A stretch of DNA of 64,000 nt from VXNE01 sp965200505 (GTDB lineage Bacteria > Pseudomonadota > Gammaproteobacteria > Pseudomonadales > Azotimanducaceae), in the NCBI GenBank assembly GCA_965200505.1, contig OZ241343.1, positions 3,100,001-3,164,000 on the forward strand. Direction: 5' to 3'. Made by a program: the position numbers and the translations under genes. Shown piece after piece: positions 17,316 to 25,473 of this stretch. The notes below the pieces were generated by a model. That model had not been told where the DNA came from. It did no database searches and saw nothing but the letters and a program-made list of their open reading frames with translations. The first letter of the stretch is position 1; each line of letters opens with the position of its first letter.

Positions 17316-19508
17316 ATGGCGCAACCGCCACCAAAGAGAAAGACGGCGAAGTTTCAAGCTGACTCGGCGCTCCTTCGGGAGCTCGGCGAGGCGCTCGTCG
17401 GCCAGCCGCACATCGCCCTCGCCGAACTGGTAAAGAACGCCTACGACGCGGATGCCACACGGTGCCATGTGACCGTCGATCAAGACGAGATCATCGTGGA
17501 AGACAACGGCCACGGCATGAGCGAGCAGGAGTTTCTCGACTACTGGATGACCATTGGCACTCGGCACAAGCAAGGGACGGGCACGAGCCGCACGTTCAAG
17601 CGGCAAGTGACGGGTTCCAAGGGCGTGGGCCGGCTTGCAGCGCAGTTTCTTGCCCACGAGCTGGAAATGACGACGGTTCCCAAAGCGGCCACGCGTCGCC
17701 AACTGGTGGCCGAAGTCGATTGGGACGAGGCCATCCAAAAGGGTCGCCTGACCGAGGCAGAAGCCCACTACTGGATGGAGCAGAGCTCAACGAAGTTCCC
17801 GAAAGGGACACGCTACGGCACTCGAATCGTGTTGCGAGGCCTCAAGCAGGCATGGGTGGCTGACGATATCCGTGATTTGGGCAGGCAGCTTTGGATGCTC
17901 CAGTCGCCAATGGCCCGCTACGGCAGGCTTGCCGGAGAGGACGAAGCGCCGGATGACTTCCGCGTCGAGTTGCAATCGTCGATGACCGGTGTAGAGGACG
18001 TCTTCCAGTCGCAGATGCGCCAAGCATTGAACAACCACATGGCAACCGTGACTGGCGAGTTGGTGCAGCAAGGCGGGAAGACGTACGCGCATGCGACCGT
18101 CTCTTTCCGTTCCGGCGAGCGCCACTCGGAACAGTTCGAGGTTGAACCCATCGTCGCCACTGCGAAGTGGGAGATCAGGGTGTTCAAACTCTCAGGTCGT
18201 CAAGCGGGAGGGATCAGCGTGCAGGACGCTCGTACCTACTTCGAGCAGTTCGGGGGCGTTTTGGTGTACGACGCTGGTTTCCGCCTCCCCTACTACGGCG
18301 TTCAGCAGGATTGGTTGGGCATCGAATTCGATCACTCCCACCGCCGCAATCGATCCAACTTGTTGCCAGAGCGGTTGCAGGTGCGGCGGGGATTGAACGA
18401 CCTGCCGTCGCAAGGTCGGTTGTTCGGCGTCGTCCAGATCGACACCGGGCACGAGGCACGTTCGGCCACCCGCCAACAGCGGAAGGCTGGCGAATACCTA
18501 AAGATCCAAGTGACCCGCGACCGCCTTGTCGCCAACCGCGCCTACGAGGAACTGCGTGACGCCGTGCGTTGGTCCCTTGACTACTACGCAACGCGGCAGC
18601 GGCTTCGCGAACAGGAACATACGGATCTGAGAAGGCCGAACCGATCTCCCGCCGATGTGGTGGGCAGCGTGCGCTCCCTCGTCGCCGAGGCCCTTGAGGC
18701 GCACCCCGACGACGAGACACTAGTAACCCTTGACGACGAGTGCCGGCGGCTCTCAAAGACCATCGCCAAGGAGCGTGAAGCGGATGCGGCGACGCAGGCG
18801 CTGCTAGCGCCCCTTGCTTCCGTCGGCATGGCTGCGCTGGCCTTGGAGCACGACGCTCGCAAGGAGCTGCGACGTGCCCGGTCCCTTCTCAAGCGGCTGC
18901 ATCGGATGGTTCGAAAATCGGGCGACGCCGACGCTCGGCACCTCGCGGACGAAATGGGGGATTGGCTCAGACGTGCCGAGGAGTCCCGTAGGCTGTTCAT
19001 GCCCTTGCTCGACGAAGACGACAGAACTGAGGTAGAGGCCCTGTCAGCGTGCCGTGTGCTGAGCCAAGTCGCCGAGAACGTGCGGCCACTCGCCCCAACA
19101 CTGGCGGTGTCACTCGACGTCCCGAAGGACATCGCTCTCCCCCCGGCCACCTTCGCGGAGTGGAGCTCGCTCTTTCAGAATGTCTTCCTCAACGCCTCGA
19201 ACGCGACGTTGGACGCCAACGAACCGGCAGCGCACTGCATCGGGGGGCGGACGGGACGCTCGATATGGCTGCGCATCCACGACAACGGCGTAGGCGTGGA
19301 CGTGGAGGACTCGGAGTCGCTGTTCGAGCCGTTCTACCGGGCTGCTCGCATCTCAGACGAGAGACGTTCCCTCGGCTTGGGCGGCAGGGGCCTTGGGCTT
19401 ACAATCGTGCGCATGATCGCCAATCGACGGCGCGCCAAGGCGACGTTCGTAGAGCCGACAACGCCGTGGACGACGACGTTTCAGCTTTCTTGGAGAACAG
19501 CGAGATGA
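17316..19508 (+). CDS. Dual GHKL ATPase: Hsp90/MORC-like N-domain and histidine-kinase-like C-domain
   Basis: A 730-residue protein with two separate ATP-binding folds of the GHKL type. The N-terminal one has N-box ELVKNAYDAD (37-46), DNGHGM (63-68) and GSKGVGR (100-106), as in Hsp90, MutL and MORC-like proteins. The C-terminal one has an N-box-like FQNVFLNASNA (620-630), DNGVG (656-660), an LFEPFYR F-box and GLGLTI (692-697), as in sensor kinases. Before it, LEHDARKEL (His512) resembles a kinase H-box. Start ATG 17316 follows an AGAGG site. The C-terminus overlaps the receiver-like gene by four bases. MORC-like GHKL proteins are known companions of some restriction-modification systems; the kinase half is unusual. 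Confidence 0.82.
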   Translation: MAQPPPKRKTAKFQADSALLRELGEALVGQPHIALAELVKNAYDADATRCHVTVDQDEIIVEDNGHGMSEQEFLDYWMTIGTRHKQGTGTSRTFKRQVTGSKGVGRLAAQFLAHELEMTTVPKAATRRQLVAEVDWDEAIQKGRLTEAEAHYWMEQSSTKFPKGTRYGTRIVLRGLKQAWVADDIRDLGRQLWMLQSPMARYGRLAGEDEAPDDFRVELQSSMTGVEDVFQSQMRQALNNHMATVTGELVQQGGKTYAHATVSFRSGERHSEQFEVEPIVATAKWEIRVFKLSGRQAGGISVQDARTYFEQFGGVLVYDAGFRLPYYGVQQDWLGIEFDHSHRRNRSNLLPERLQVRRGLNDLPSQGRLFGVVQIDTGHEARSATRQQRKAGEYLKIQVTRDRLVANRAYEELRDAVRWSLDYYATRQRLREQEHTDLRRPNRSPADVVGSVRSLVAEALEAHPDDETLVTLDDECRRLSKTIAKEREADAATQALLAPLASVGMAALALEHDARKELRRARSLLKRLHRMVRKSGDADARHLADEMGDWLRRAEESRRLFMPLLDEDDRTEVEALSACRVLSQVAENVRPLAPTLAVSLDVPKDIALPPATFAEWSSLFQNVFLNASNATLDANEPAAHCIGGRTGRSIWLRIHDNGVGVDVEDSESLFEPFYRAARISDERRSLGLGGRGLGLTIVRMIANRRRAKATFVEPTTPWTTTFQLSWRTAR

Positions 19509-20698
19509 CGTACAGCGTTCTGATTTGTGATGACGACCCCGAAACGGGTGCCGAGTTGGTCGAGAAGGTGCGCAGAGTGGCGCCTCAGCGCGACTATAGC
19601 GTGTTGGATGCGCCCGACAACAAGGACACGCAGTGTGCGATCAAGGAACTGTTAGTTCGACAAGGGCTCACGCCCAGCCAACAGCAAGACAAATCCCCGT
19701 GCTTGTTCGACAAAGCAGAGATTCTGGTCCTCGACTACGACCTGCTACATGTGGACAAAGACAACGCACGGCACACGGGAGAGTCTCTGGCGAGGCTCGC
19801 ACGGATGTTCTCGAATGCTGAAGTAGTCGTGGTGTACAATCAGTTCCAAGGGGTCCACTTCGACCTCAGCCTACGCGGCCACCTTTCCAGCCACGCTGAC
19901 CTCAACCTCGACGCGTGCCTCCTCGATACTCCGGGCTTGTGGGCCGATCCCCCGTGGGACGGCTTCCGCCCATGGCACTGGCAAACGCTGCACCGGGCCG
20001 TGGAGACCCAAAACGCGAGACGACAGCTGGTTGCGGAACACTTTGATGAAGCCATCGTTGATGTCCTTGGGATGCGCGAAGAGGATCTCCTTGGCCTGTC
20101 GGACACCGCGGTTGGCTTCATCGCGCCGGATGCTCGCGATTGGGAAGGTGTGCGGACGCACACGTTCAAGTCCTTCGCGCAGAGCCTTGGCAACGGCAAA
20201 CGCACTTCAAAGCTCTTGGCGCTGGACGCAGAGGCTGCTTGTCGTTTTGCCGCGGCGCGTATAGGCAAGTGGCTTGAGCGGCGGATACTGGGGCCGCAAA
20301 ACGTCCTTATCGATCTGCCCCACCTGATCCAGCGCTTCCCATTCCTGTTGGAAGACGATTTGGCGAACCCTGCGATATGGACTGCCGCAGTGTGTGGCGG
20401 CGAAGAGGTGAAGCGCCGCGTACCAAAGGGCTGTTGGTTCGAACCGGTTGGTCTTTCGAGGCCGGCGGTCTGGTCGGCACGGCTCGAAGAACACAAGGGC
20501 ATTCGCGAGCGACGGGCTTCATTTGACTACTCTCTCGTTCCGCCGCTTGTTTTCCTTGAAGACATGTCTGCGTTCGGACAACTCCAGGAGGCAACACAGT
20601 TTCGTGCCGGTCATCACAATGTCTATGACCGACGATTCGCTCAGTGTGTAGCAGGCAAGGTCTACACGCCGCAGCGCCGACTAGCATTTGCGGAGTGA
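19505..20698 (+). CDS. Receiver-like protein with uncharacterised C-terminal domain
   Basis: A 397-residue protein. The first 120 residues resemble a response-regulator receiver: acidic pocket CDDD (D9-D11) and candidate phospho-acceptor D77 in ILVLDYDL. The usual Thr/Ser position reads VVVVYNQ and a conserved Lys is not clear, so the domain is atypical. Residues after about 140 match nothing I recognise; no HTH, PP2C or nuclease motif is evident. The ATG at 19505 overlaps the stop of the dual GHKL gene (ATGA), which implies coupled translation and makes that protein's kinase-like half a natural partner. The function is unknown. Confidence 0.65.
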   Translation: MTYSVLICDDDPETGAELVEKVRRVAPQRDYSVLDAPDNKDTQCAIKELLVRQGLTPSQQQDKSPCLFDKAEILVLDYDLLHVDKDNARHTGESLARLARMFSNAEVVVVYNQFQGVHFDLSLRGHLSSHADLNLDACLLDTPGLWADPPWDGFRPWHWQTLHRAVETQNARRQLVAEHFDEAIVDVLGMREEDLLGLSDTAVGFIAPDARDWEGVRTHTFKSFAQSLGNGKRTSKLLALDAEAACRFAAARIGKWLERRILGPQNVLIDLPHLIQRFPFLLEDDLANPAIWTAAVCGGEEVKRRVPKGCWFEPVGLSRPAVWSARLEEHKGIRERRASFDYSLVPPLVFLEDMSAFGQLQEATQFRAGHHNVYDRRFAQCVAGKVYTPQRRLAFAE

Positions 20699-20705
20699 GG
20701 GAGCC

Positions 20706-21332
20706 TTGGACGAAGAGGAGGCGAGGGCGATCTGGTACGTCCTCAGAGAATTGCTCAAGGCCAGCGAGGATGATACAAGGCGCATTCCTCCTGGCCTCGA
20801 CCTAGAACGCAATTTTACGCTGCTCGATCAAGTTGCTCTTGAGCAACGTATGAGACATGGCACAAGCCGGGCGTTCCATCAGGGCGAAATGATCCTGTTG
20901 AGGCTGCCTTCTCGAGACGCTCGTGTTGCCGCGGTCTCGTGCCTGCGAGACGTTGATCGCGGTGGTGCGGTGTGGCGCTTCTATCTCGGAATGTGGTTGC
21001 GTGACGAGAGCTTTGTTGGCATCAGATTCGAGCCTCCGGGGGGTTCGGATGGCCACAGCTACTATCACTCCCAACTATGCTCTACCATGGGAGACAAGTC
21101 ACGCATCGCCGGTGCCTTGCGGGTACCAGAACGATATCCGGCGTGGCCGCTGCCAGCGGCTTCGTCGCTCGAGTTATTGCTATGCCTTGTCGTCTCCATC
21201 CACGGCATGGCAGGCTTCAATGACTTGCGGGGACGCATTAAGGCGGATCGTGCAATGCAGCAGAACCGCCTGTTGGTCAAAGCGCTCGACGAGGTGGCTA
21301 CCCGGCTGACAGTCCGAGTGGTTAAGCCCTAG
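20706..21332 (+). CDS. Unknown protein, last gene of the methyltransferase cassette
   Basis: A protein of about 208 residues that I do not recognise. The start is uncertain: TTG 20706 follows the purine-rich GAGTGAGGGAG and lies eight bases after the previous stop, and is preferred over a TTG at 20688 with no ribosome site. It begins acidic and helical (LDEEEARAIWYVLRELLKAS), then has mixed beta segments (AVWRFYLGMWLRDESFVGIRF split around residues 88-108) and a hydrophobic helix, SSLELLLCLVVSI. No catalytic motif is clear. Its position makes it part of the same transcription unit; it could be an effector or adaptor. Confidence 0.55.
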   Translation: MDEEEARAIWYVLRELLKASEDDTRRIPPGLDLERNFTLLDQVALEQRMRHGTSRAFHQGEMILLRLPSRDARVAAVSCLRDVDRGGAVWRFYLGMWLRDESFVGIRFEPPGGSDGHSYYHSQLCSTMGDKSRIAGALRVPERYPAWPLPAASSLELLLCLVVSIHGMAGFNDLRGRIKADRAMQQNRLLVKALDEVATRLTVRVVKP

Positions 21333-21459
21333 GTATTGGGCTTGTCGAACCCAGCGGCTCAGGCGGTTTTGAGGTGCCGTGATGGTGTTTTCGGAGATCT
21401 TCGGATCGTGTGCGCCACTTGTGCTACAGTCTCCCACTCATCTCGCAGGCGGAGATAAC

Positions 21460-22245
21460 GTGGAACTCAGCAAGGTATCGCTCGATTTTGATGGCGCGGT
21501 GGCGCTTCTGAAGTTCAACCATCCGGAGGCGTTGAACGCCATTGGCGCGGAGATGATGCAAGGGCTCGGGGACGCGATTGCGGAGATCAAGGGCCGCGGC
21601 AACGCGGTGCGCTGCCTCCTGCTCACTGGGGAAGGGCGGGGCTTCTGCGCCGGGGCCAACTTGGCAGACCGCGGCGGCAACGAACGGCGTGGCCCGGGCG
21701 GCTTGCTGCGCAACGGCTATCACCCGTTGCTGCTGACGCTGCGCGACTTGCCTATGCCCATGGTCACGGCGGTGAATGGCCCGGCGGCCGGCGTCGGCAT
21801 GAGTTTCGCGGTGATGGCAGACATGGTGTGCGCTTCCAAGCAAGCGTTCTTCCTGCAGGCGTTCGCCCGCATCGGCTTGGTGCCGGATGGCGGCTCGACG
21901 TTCCTGCTGCCACGCCTCGTCGGTTGGGGGCGGGCGGTGGAACTTTCCATGCTGGCGGAGCGCTTGCCGGCCGAGCAGGCGTTCGAGTGGGGGCTGGTGA
22001 ACCGGCTTTACGACGACAACGAGGCGTTGATGGCAGGCGCCATGGACATCGCCGGGCGCTTGGCCAGCGGGGCGCGTTCGCTGGGCCTCATTCGCCGGGC
22101 CTATTGGGCCACATGGCATAACTCCTACGAGCAACAGTTGGAACTTGAAGCGCAGTTGCAGGACGAGGCCGGCGCCACGCAAGATGCGGCGGAAGGCCGG
22201 CAGGCGTTCTTGGAGAAACGCGACCCGAACTTCATCGGGGCGTGA
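21460..22245 (+). CDS. Enoyl-CoA hydratase/isomerase family protein, PaaG-like
   Basis: A 261-residue crotonase-fold enzyme starting at GTG 21460, which has a GGAG site five bases upstream. The oxyanion-hole segments are FCAGANL (62-68) and NGPAAGVGMSFA (106-117). The active-site region IGLVPDGGSTFLLPRLVG carries Asp143 in place of the two glutamates of true hydratases, the pattern of PaaG-type ring-opening isomerases. It therefore more probably isomerises an acyl-CoA double bond or epoxide than hydrates an enoyl-CoA. An SDR gene follows 64 bases later on the same strand and could oxidise a hydroxyacyl product. Confidence 0.82.
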   Translation: MELSKVSLDFDGAVALLKFNHPEALNAIGAEMMQGLGDAIAEIKGRGNAVRCLLLTGEGRGFCAGANLADRGGNERRGPGGLLRNGYHPLLLTLRDLPMPMVTAVNGPAAGVGMSFAVMADMVCASKQAFFLQAFARIGLVPDGGSTFLLPRLVGWGRAVELSMLAERLPAEQAFEWGLVNRLYDDNEALMAGAMDIAGRLASGARSLGLIRRAYWATWHNSYEQQLELEAQLQDEAGATQDAAEGRQAFLEKRDPNFIGA

Positions 22246-22309
22246 CGCGGCGCAGTGGCCGGTGGTCTGGCGCTAGGCAATTGAGGGTGTTGGAAAGGGA
22301 GGGCAGAGG

Positions 22310-23074
22310 ATGTCTTTAGCAGGACGGGTGGCCTTGGTGACCGGCGGCGGACGCGGCGTGGGCCGCGCCATTTCCCTTGCATTGGCGGAAGACGGGGCCG
22401 CGGTGGCGGTGAACTATCGGCGCGACGTGGAAGCGGCATCGGAGACGGTGCAGGCCATTGAGGCAGCCGGCGGCACGGCGAAGGCGTATCACGCCACGGT
22501 GGATGATTTCGACCAGGACGCCCAGATGGTGGCCGCCATCGAGTCTGAACTTGGGCCGGTGGGCATCCTCGTTAACAATGCCGGCATTGCCAGCCGGGGC
22601 CAATCCGTGGTGGATACGGACATCACCGAACTACAGCGTGTCATCGGCATCCACGCCTTGGCGCCGCACTATCTCAGCAAACTGGTGATTCCGGCCATGC
22701 GCGAGCAGCGGCGCGGCGACATCGTGATGATTTCCAGCGCGGCGACAAAGGGCCTCGGCGCCAACGGCGCCCCCTACAACATGGGCAAAACCGCCGGCGA
22801 AGCCTTGGCATACACATTGGCGAAGGAAGAAAAGGCGAACGGCATCCGCGCCCACATCGTGGCGCCGGGCCTCGTGGACACAGAGATGGGCCGCCGCCTG
22901 ATGCGCGCCGTCGCCGGTGTCGAAGACCTACGCAAGCTAGATGCCGACAGCCCCTTCGGATACGTCTGCCAACCGGAGGACGTTGCCAACGTGGTGCGTT
23001 TCCTAGTGTCGGACGCGAACTCGTATGTCACCGGGGAACGGCTGTATGTGGACGGCTCTGGGGCGTATGGGTGA
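22310..23074 (+). CDS. Short-chain dehydrogenase/reductase (SDR)
   Basis: A 254-residue classical SDR. The nucleotide-binding loop is TGGGRGVGRA (11-20), the structural motif VNNAG (88-92), and the catalytic residues are Ser142/143, Tyr156 and Lys160 in APYNMGK. The set resembles 3-oxoacyl-ACP or 3-hydroxyacyl-CoA dehydrogenases. The substrate is not determined. A GGAGGGCAGAGG purine run precedes the ATG. It follows the PaaG-like crotonase, so the pair could perform successive steps of acyl-CoA breakdown. Confidence 0.88.
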   Translation: MSLAGRVALVTGGGRGVGRAISLALAEDGAAVAVNYRRDVEAASETVQAIEAAGGTAKAYHATVDDFDQDAQMVAAIESELGPVGILVNNAGIASRGQSVVDTDITELQRVIGIHALAPHYLSKLVIPAMREQRRGDIVMISSAATKGLGANGAPYNMGKTAGEALAYTLAKEEKANGIRAHIVAPGLVDTEMGRRLMRAVAGVEDLRKLDADSPFGYVCQPEDVANVVRFLVSDANSYVTGERLYVDGSGAYG

Positions 23075-23112
23075 GCGTGGAGTACTAGATCAGTAAGTGC
23101 CGTCGGCCGGCG

Positions 23113-23487
23113 CTACACCGGCCCCACGACATGCGACGAGTTCACCGGCACGACGTAACCGGACGGCCCCCGTGCCGAGAATGAGTCGTGAATGTTGCCT
23201 CGCTCGATGGGTGTCGCTGTGGCGCCGGCGGCGATGAAGCGGGCGTGTGCTGCGTCCACGTCGTCCACCATCAAGTCGAAGGGTGTGCGTTGGCCGGGTT
23301 CGATGGGTGACTCGGCGGGCGTGAGAATCAGGTGGGTGCCGCCGCGGAGCTCAAGAATGGCGAAGTCATCTCGCTTGAGCACATCGCGCATGCCCACCGC
23401 GACGAAGAACTGGTGCGCGGCATCCACATCGTCCACCGGCAATCGCAGGTGGCCCACAGCGACGTCGGGGCGGGCGTCGTCCGTCAT
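23113..23487 (-). CDS. VOC/glyoxalase-like protein
   Basis: A 124-residue protein with two beta-alpha-beta-beta-beta units of the vicinal oxygen chelate fold: HLRLPVDDVDAAHQFFVAVG at the start, and PFDLMVDDVDAAHARFIAAG in the second half. Family members include glyoxalase I, fosfomycin-resistance proteins and extradiol dioxygenases. Candidate metal ligands include His13 and Glu47, but I cannot assign an activity. It lies nine bases downstream of the luciferase-like gene on the same strand, so the two are probably co-transcribed. Confidence 0.75.
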   Translation of the reverse strand: MTDDARPDVAVGHLRLPVDDVDAAHQFFVAVGMRDVLKRDDFAILELRGGTHLILTPAESPIEPGQRTPFDLMVDDVDAAHARFIAAGATATPIERGNIHDSFSARGPSGYVVPVNSSHVVGPV

Positions 23488-23496
23488 GTCAATGCC

Positions 23497-24735
23497 TTAA
23501 CCCGCCACGCTCTGCGCCGCCGGTCGCCCGGTGACGCCGGACACCATGTTGCGCACTTCCTTGCTGGATTGCTTCGTGGGCTTCCCTCGCGCGGCGAAGT
23601 TGAACGGCTCGGTGTCGATGTCCTCAAGTTCGATTTCACCAGCCAACACGGCCGCCTTCCACGCTTCCTGATCGGTGTGCCGGGCATGGAACTCCGGCAT
23701 CACTTCCTCGGCGAAGAGCTTGAGGCTCGAACAGATGTCTTCGTGGGTGTTCTTGCCGGCTTGGTTGAGCAGGATCACTTGGTCCACGTTGGCACGCTCC
23801 AGTTCCAAGAGGCGCTCGCGGATGGTGTCTGGCGAGCCAATGAGTTCACTGCCGGAGCGCTTTTGGCCTTCTGGCGTTTGCTTCCACGCTTGGTAGCGTT
23901 CCCAGAAGTTCACGGTGCCCGGCTCAAACGGCCCTTCCTTGTTGTAGAGCTGCAGGGCGAATTGGAAGAACGTCCAGCCATCTGCCTTCGCCCATGCTTC
24001 GTCGTCTGTTTCCGCGCACATGAAGCCGGAGACCACGGCGATGTTGGGGTTGGTCTGGTAGTCCTCCAGTTTCTCCAAGTTGTGCGTGAAGGTGTTGTAG
24101 TAGGCGTTTACCCACGCCCGGGCAGCATCCAAGCTCACGAACTTGAAGCACAGCGAACCCATGCCGCGGTGGGCGGCGTACTTGATGGTGTCTAGCTGCG
24201 AACAGGCCACCCACAGCGGCGGATGCGGCTTCTGCAGCGGTTTCGGCACCACCGCCCGCAGCGGAAACTCAAAGAACTCGCCGCTGTATTGCCAACCGTG
24301 GTTCCAGAACATGGGCAGGGTGCAGCGCACCGCGTCCTCCCACACGTCGCGCTTGTCGCGGAAGCGCAAGTTGAACGGGTGCAGCTCCGTCACGGATGCG
24401 CCCTCGCCCAAGCCAAGCTCCACCCGCCCGTCAGACACCAAGTCCAACGTGGCGATCTTCTCCGCCACCCGCGCCGGGTGGTTGGTGGTCATCTGCACGA
24501 TGCCGTGGCCCAAGCGGATGTTCTTGGTGCGCTGGCTGGCCGCCGCGAGGAAGACTTCGGGTGCGGACGAGTGCGAGTACTCCTCCAAGAAGTGGTGCTC
24601 CACCTCCCACGCATAGTCGAAGCCCAGCCGGTCGGCGAGTTCGATCTGCGTCAGCGAATCCTTGAGCAGCCTGTGCTCGCTGTCCGGCCGCCAATCACGC
24701 GGCAGTTGGTGCTCGTAGAAGATGCCGAACTTCAT
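23497..24735 (-). CDS. LLM-class (luciferase-like) flavin-dependent oxidoreductase
   Basis: A 412-residue TIM-barrel monooxygenase of the bacterial luciferase-like family. Typical segments are MKFGIFYEHQLPRDW at the start, WEVEHHFLEEYSHSSAPEVFLAA, VAEKIATLDLVSDGRVELGLG and GSPDTIRERLLELE near the C-terminus. Such enzymes use reduced FMN or F420 to oxidise small organics. The cofactor cannot be decided here. The start ATG 24735 is followed by the invariant KFG strand. The remnant of a DNA methyltransferase overlaps its first bases, which suggests that an insertion or deletion has occurred just upstream. Confidence 0.85.
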   Translation of the reverse strand: MKFGIFYEHQLPRDWRPDSEHRLLKDSLTQIELADRLGFDYAWEVEHHFLEEYSHSSAPEVFLAAASQRTKNIRLGHGIVQMTTNHPARVAEKIATLDLVSDGRVELGLGEGASVTELHPFNLRFRDKRDVWEDAVRCTLPMFWNHGWQYSGEFFEFPLRAVVPKPLQKPHPPLWVACSQLDTIKYAAHRGMGSLCFKFVSLDAARAWVNAYYNTFTHNLEKLEDYQTNPNIAVVSGFMCAETDDEAWAKADGWTFFQFALQLYNKEGPFEPGTVNFWERYQAWKQTPEGQKRSGSELIGSPDTIRERLLELERANVDQVILLNQAGKNTHEDICSSLKLFAEEVMPEFHARHTDQEAWKAAVLAGEIELEDIDTEPFNFAARGKPTKQSSKEVRNMVSGVTGRPAAQSVAG

Positions 24736-25141
24736 GTTCCCCTCCCCAGTTTGCGCCGATGGTGGCAGAGCGCGGCGAAAACCGCAAACCGGCAGCCTGC
24801 CGCTGTCTGCTGATTCGCAGGCTTGGTGGGTGCCGGCAAGCGAGCGATTCCATCGCCGCCCACGGCAGGAGAAGCGTGTCGAGCAGGAGCCTCATCACCA
24901 ACAGGCTGTCGCCGGCGATGAAGCGATTCGTCCAGTTGTGGCGATGCTGGTAGAAGTCGATGGCCTCCCACAGCGGCGGATTCTCGGCCGGGTCCTCGAA
25001 CAGCGAGTGTTGCTCCGCAGCGGCACCGTTCCCCTTGCGCACCGCCTCGACGATGGTGCGCGGATCGAACACGAAGGCGCGGTTCTGCCGCTTGGTTCGG
25101 AGGGCGTTGTATCCCGCCTGAATGATGGTCCTGTCGCTCAC
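24695..25141 (-). pseudogene. Remnant of a type III-like DNA methyltransferase, possibly fused to a PIN fragment
   Basis: An open frame of 148 codons whose middle part reads HNWTNRFIAGDSLLVM, a segment typical of site-specific adenine methyltransferases of type III restriction systems just before their DPPY motif. The rest of the enzyme, including DPPY and the SAM site, is missing. Directly afterwards the frame reads MRLLLDTLLLPWAA, close to the start of VapC-type PIN toxins (MRLLLDTHLLLWAA), then loses any recognisable pattern. It overlaps the luciferase-like gene by 41 bases and begins with GTG overlapping the upstream stop by four bases. It is best read as decayed restriction and toxin genes rather than a functional protein. 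Confidence 0.5.
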
Positions 25142-25473
25142 GTCGTCTGTCGAGTGCGTTTGAACGACACGGCGAACATGAGACTCATAAAGATCACAAC
25201 GGCGAGAACAATGGAAGTATGTACAATGACCGAAAGCAAACTAAAATAGTTTCCGGCAAAGATTGCCTTGCAGCAGGCAAGAAACAAGTAGCCCAAAAGG
25301 TGGGTGGCAGACACGAAACCGCTCCATTGTAGAAGTTTCCGGAGCGATGACAGCCCACGTTCTTCGACGGGATCGATGTCATCCTTTCGCAACTCTGCCC
25401 CTAAGACCGAACTCCAAGTTGCTACAACCGCGAAGGCAATATACAGCGGTATCGGGGGCCACTCTATGACCAT
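25138..25473 (-). CDS. Small membrane protein, three predicted TM segments
   Basis: A 111-residue protein without a family I recognise. Three hydrophobic stretches are visible: IPLYIAFAVVATWSSVLGA (about 7-25), FVSATHLLGYLFLACCKAIF (about 53-72) and a longer one, LLSVIVHTSIVLAVVIFMSL (about 79-98). An acidic-basic loop KDDIDPVEERG lies between the first two. The ATG at 25473 forms TGATG with the stop of the PLD-like gene, so translation is coupled; a TTG three bases upstream is the alternative. The gene is less GC-rich than its neighbours. The pair may act together at the inner membrane. Confidence 0.62.
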   Translation of the reverse strand: MVIEWPPIPLYIAFAVVATWSSVLGAELRKDDIDPVEERGLSSLRKLLQWSGFVSATHLLGYLFLACCKAIFAGNYFSLLSVIVHTSIVLAVVIFMSLMFAVSFKRTRQTT

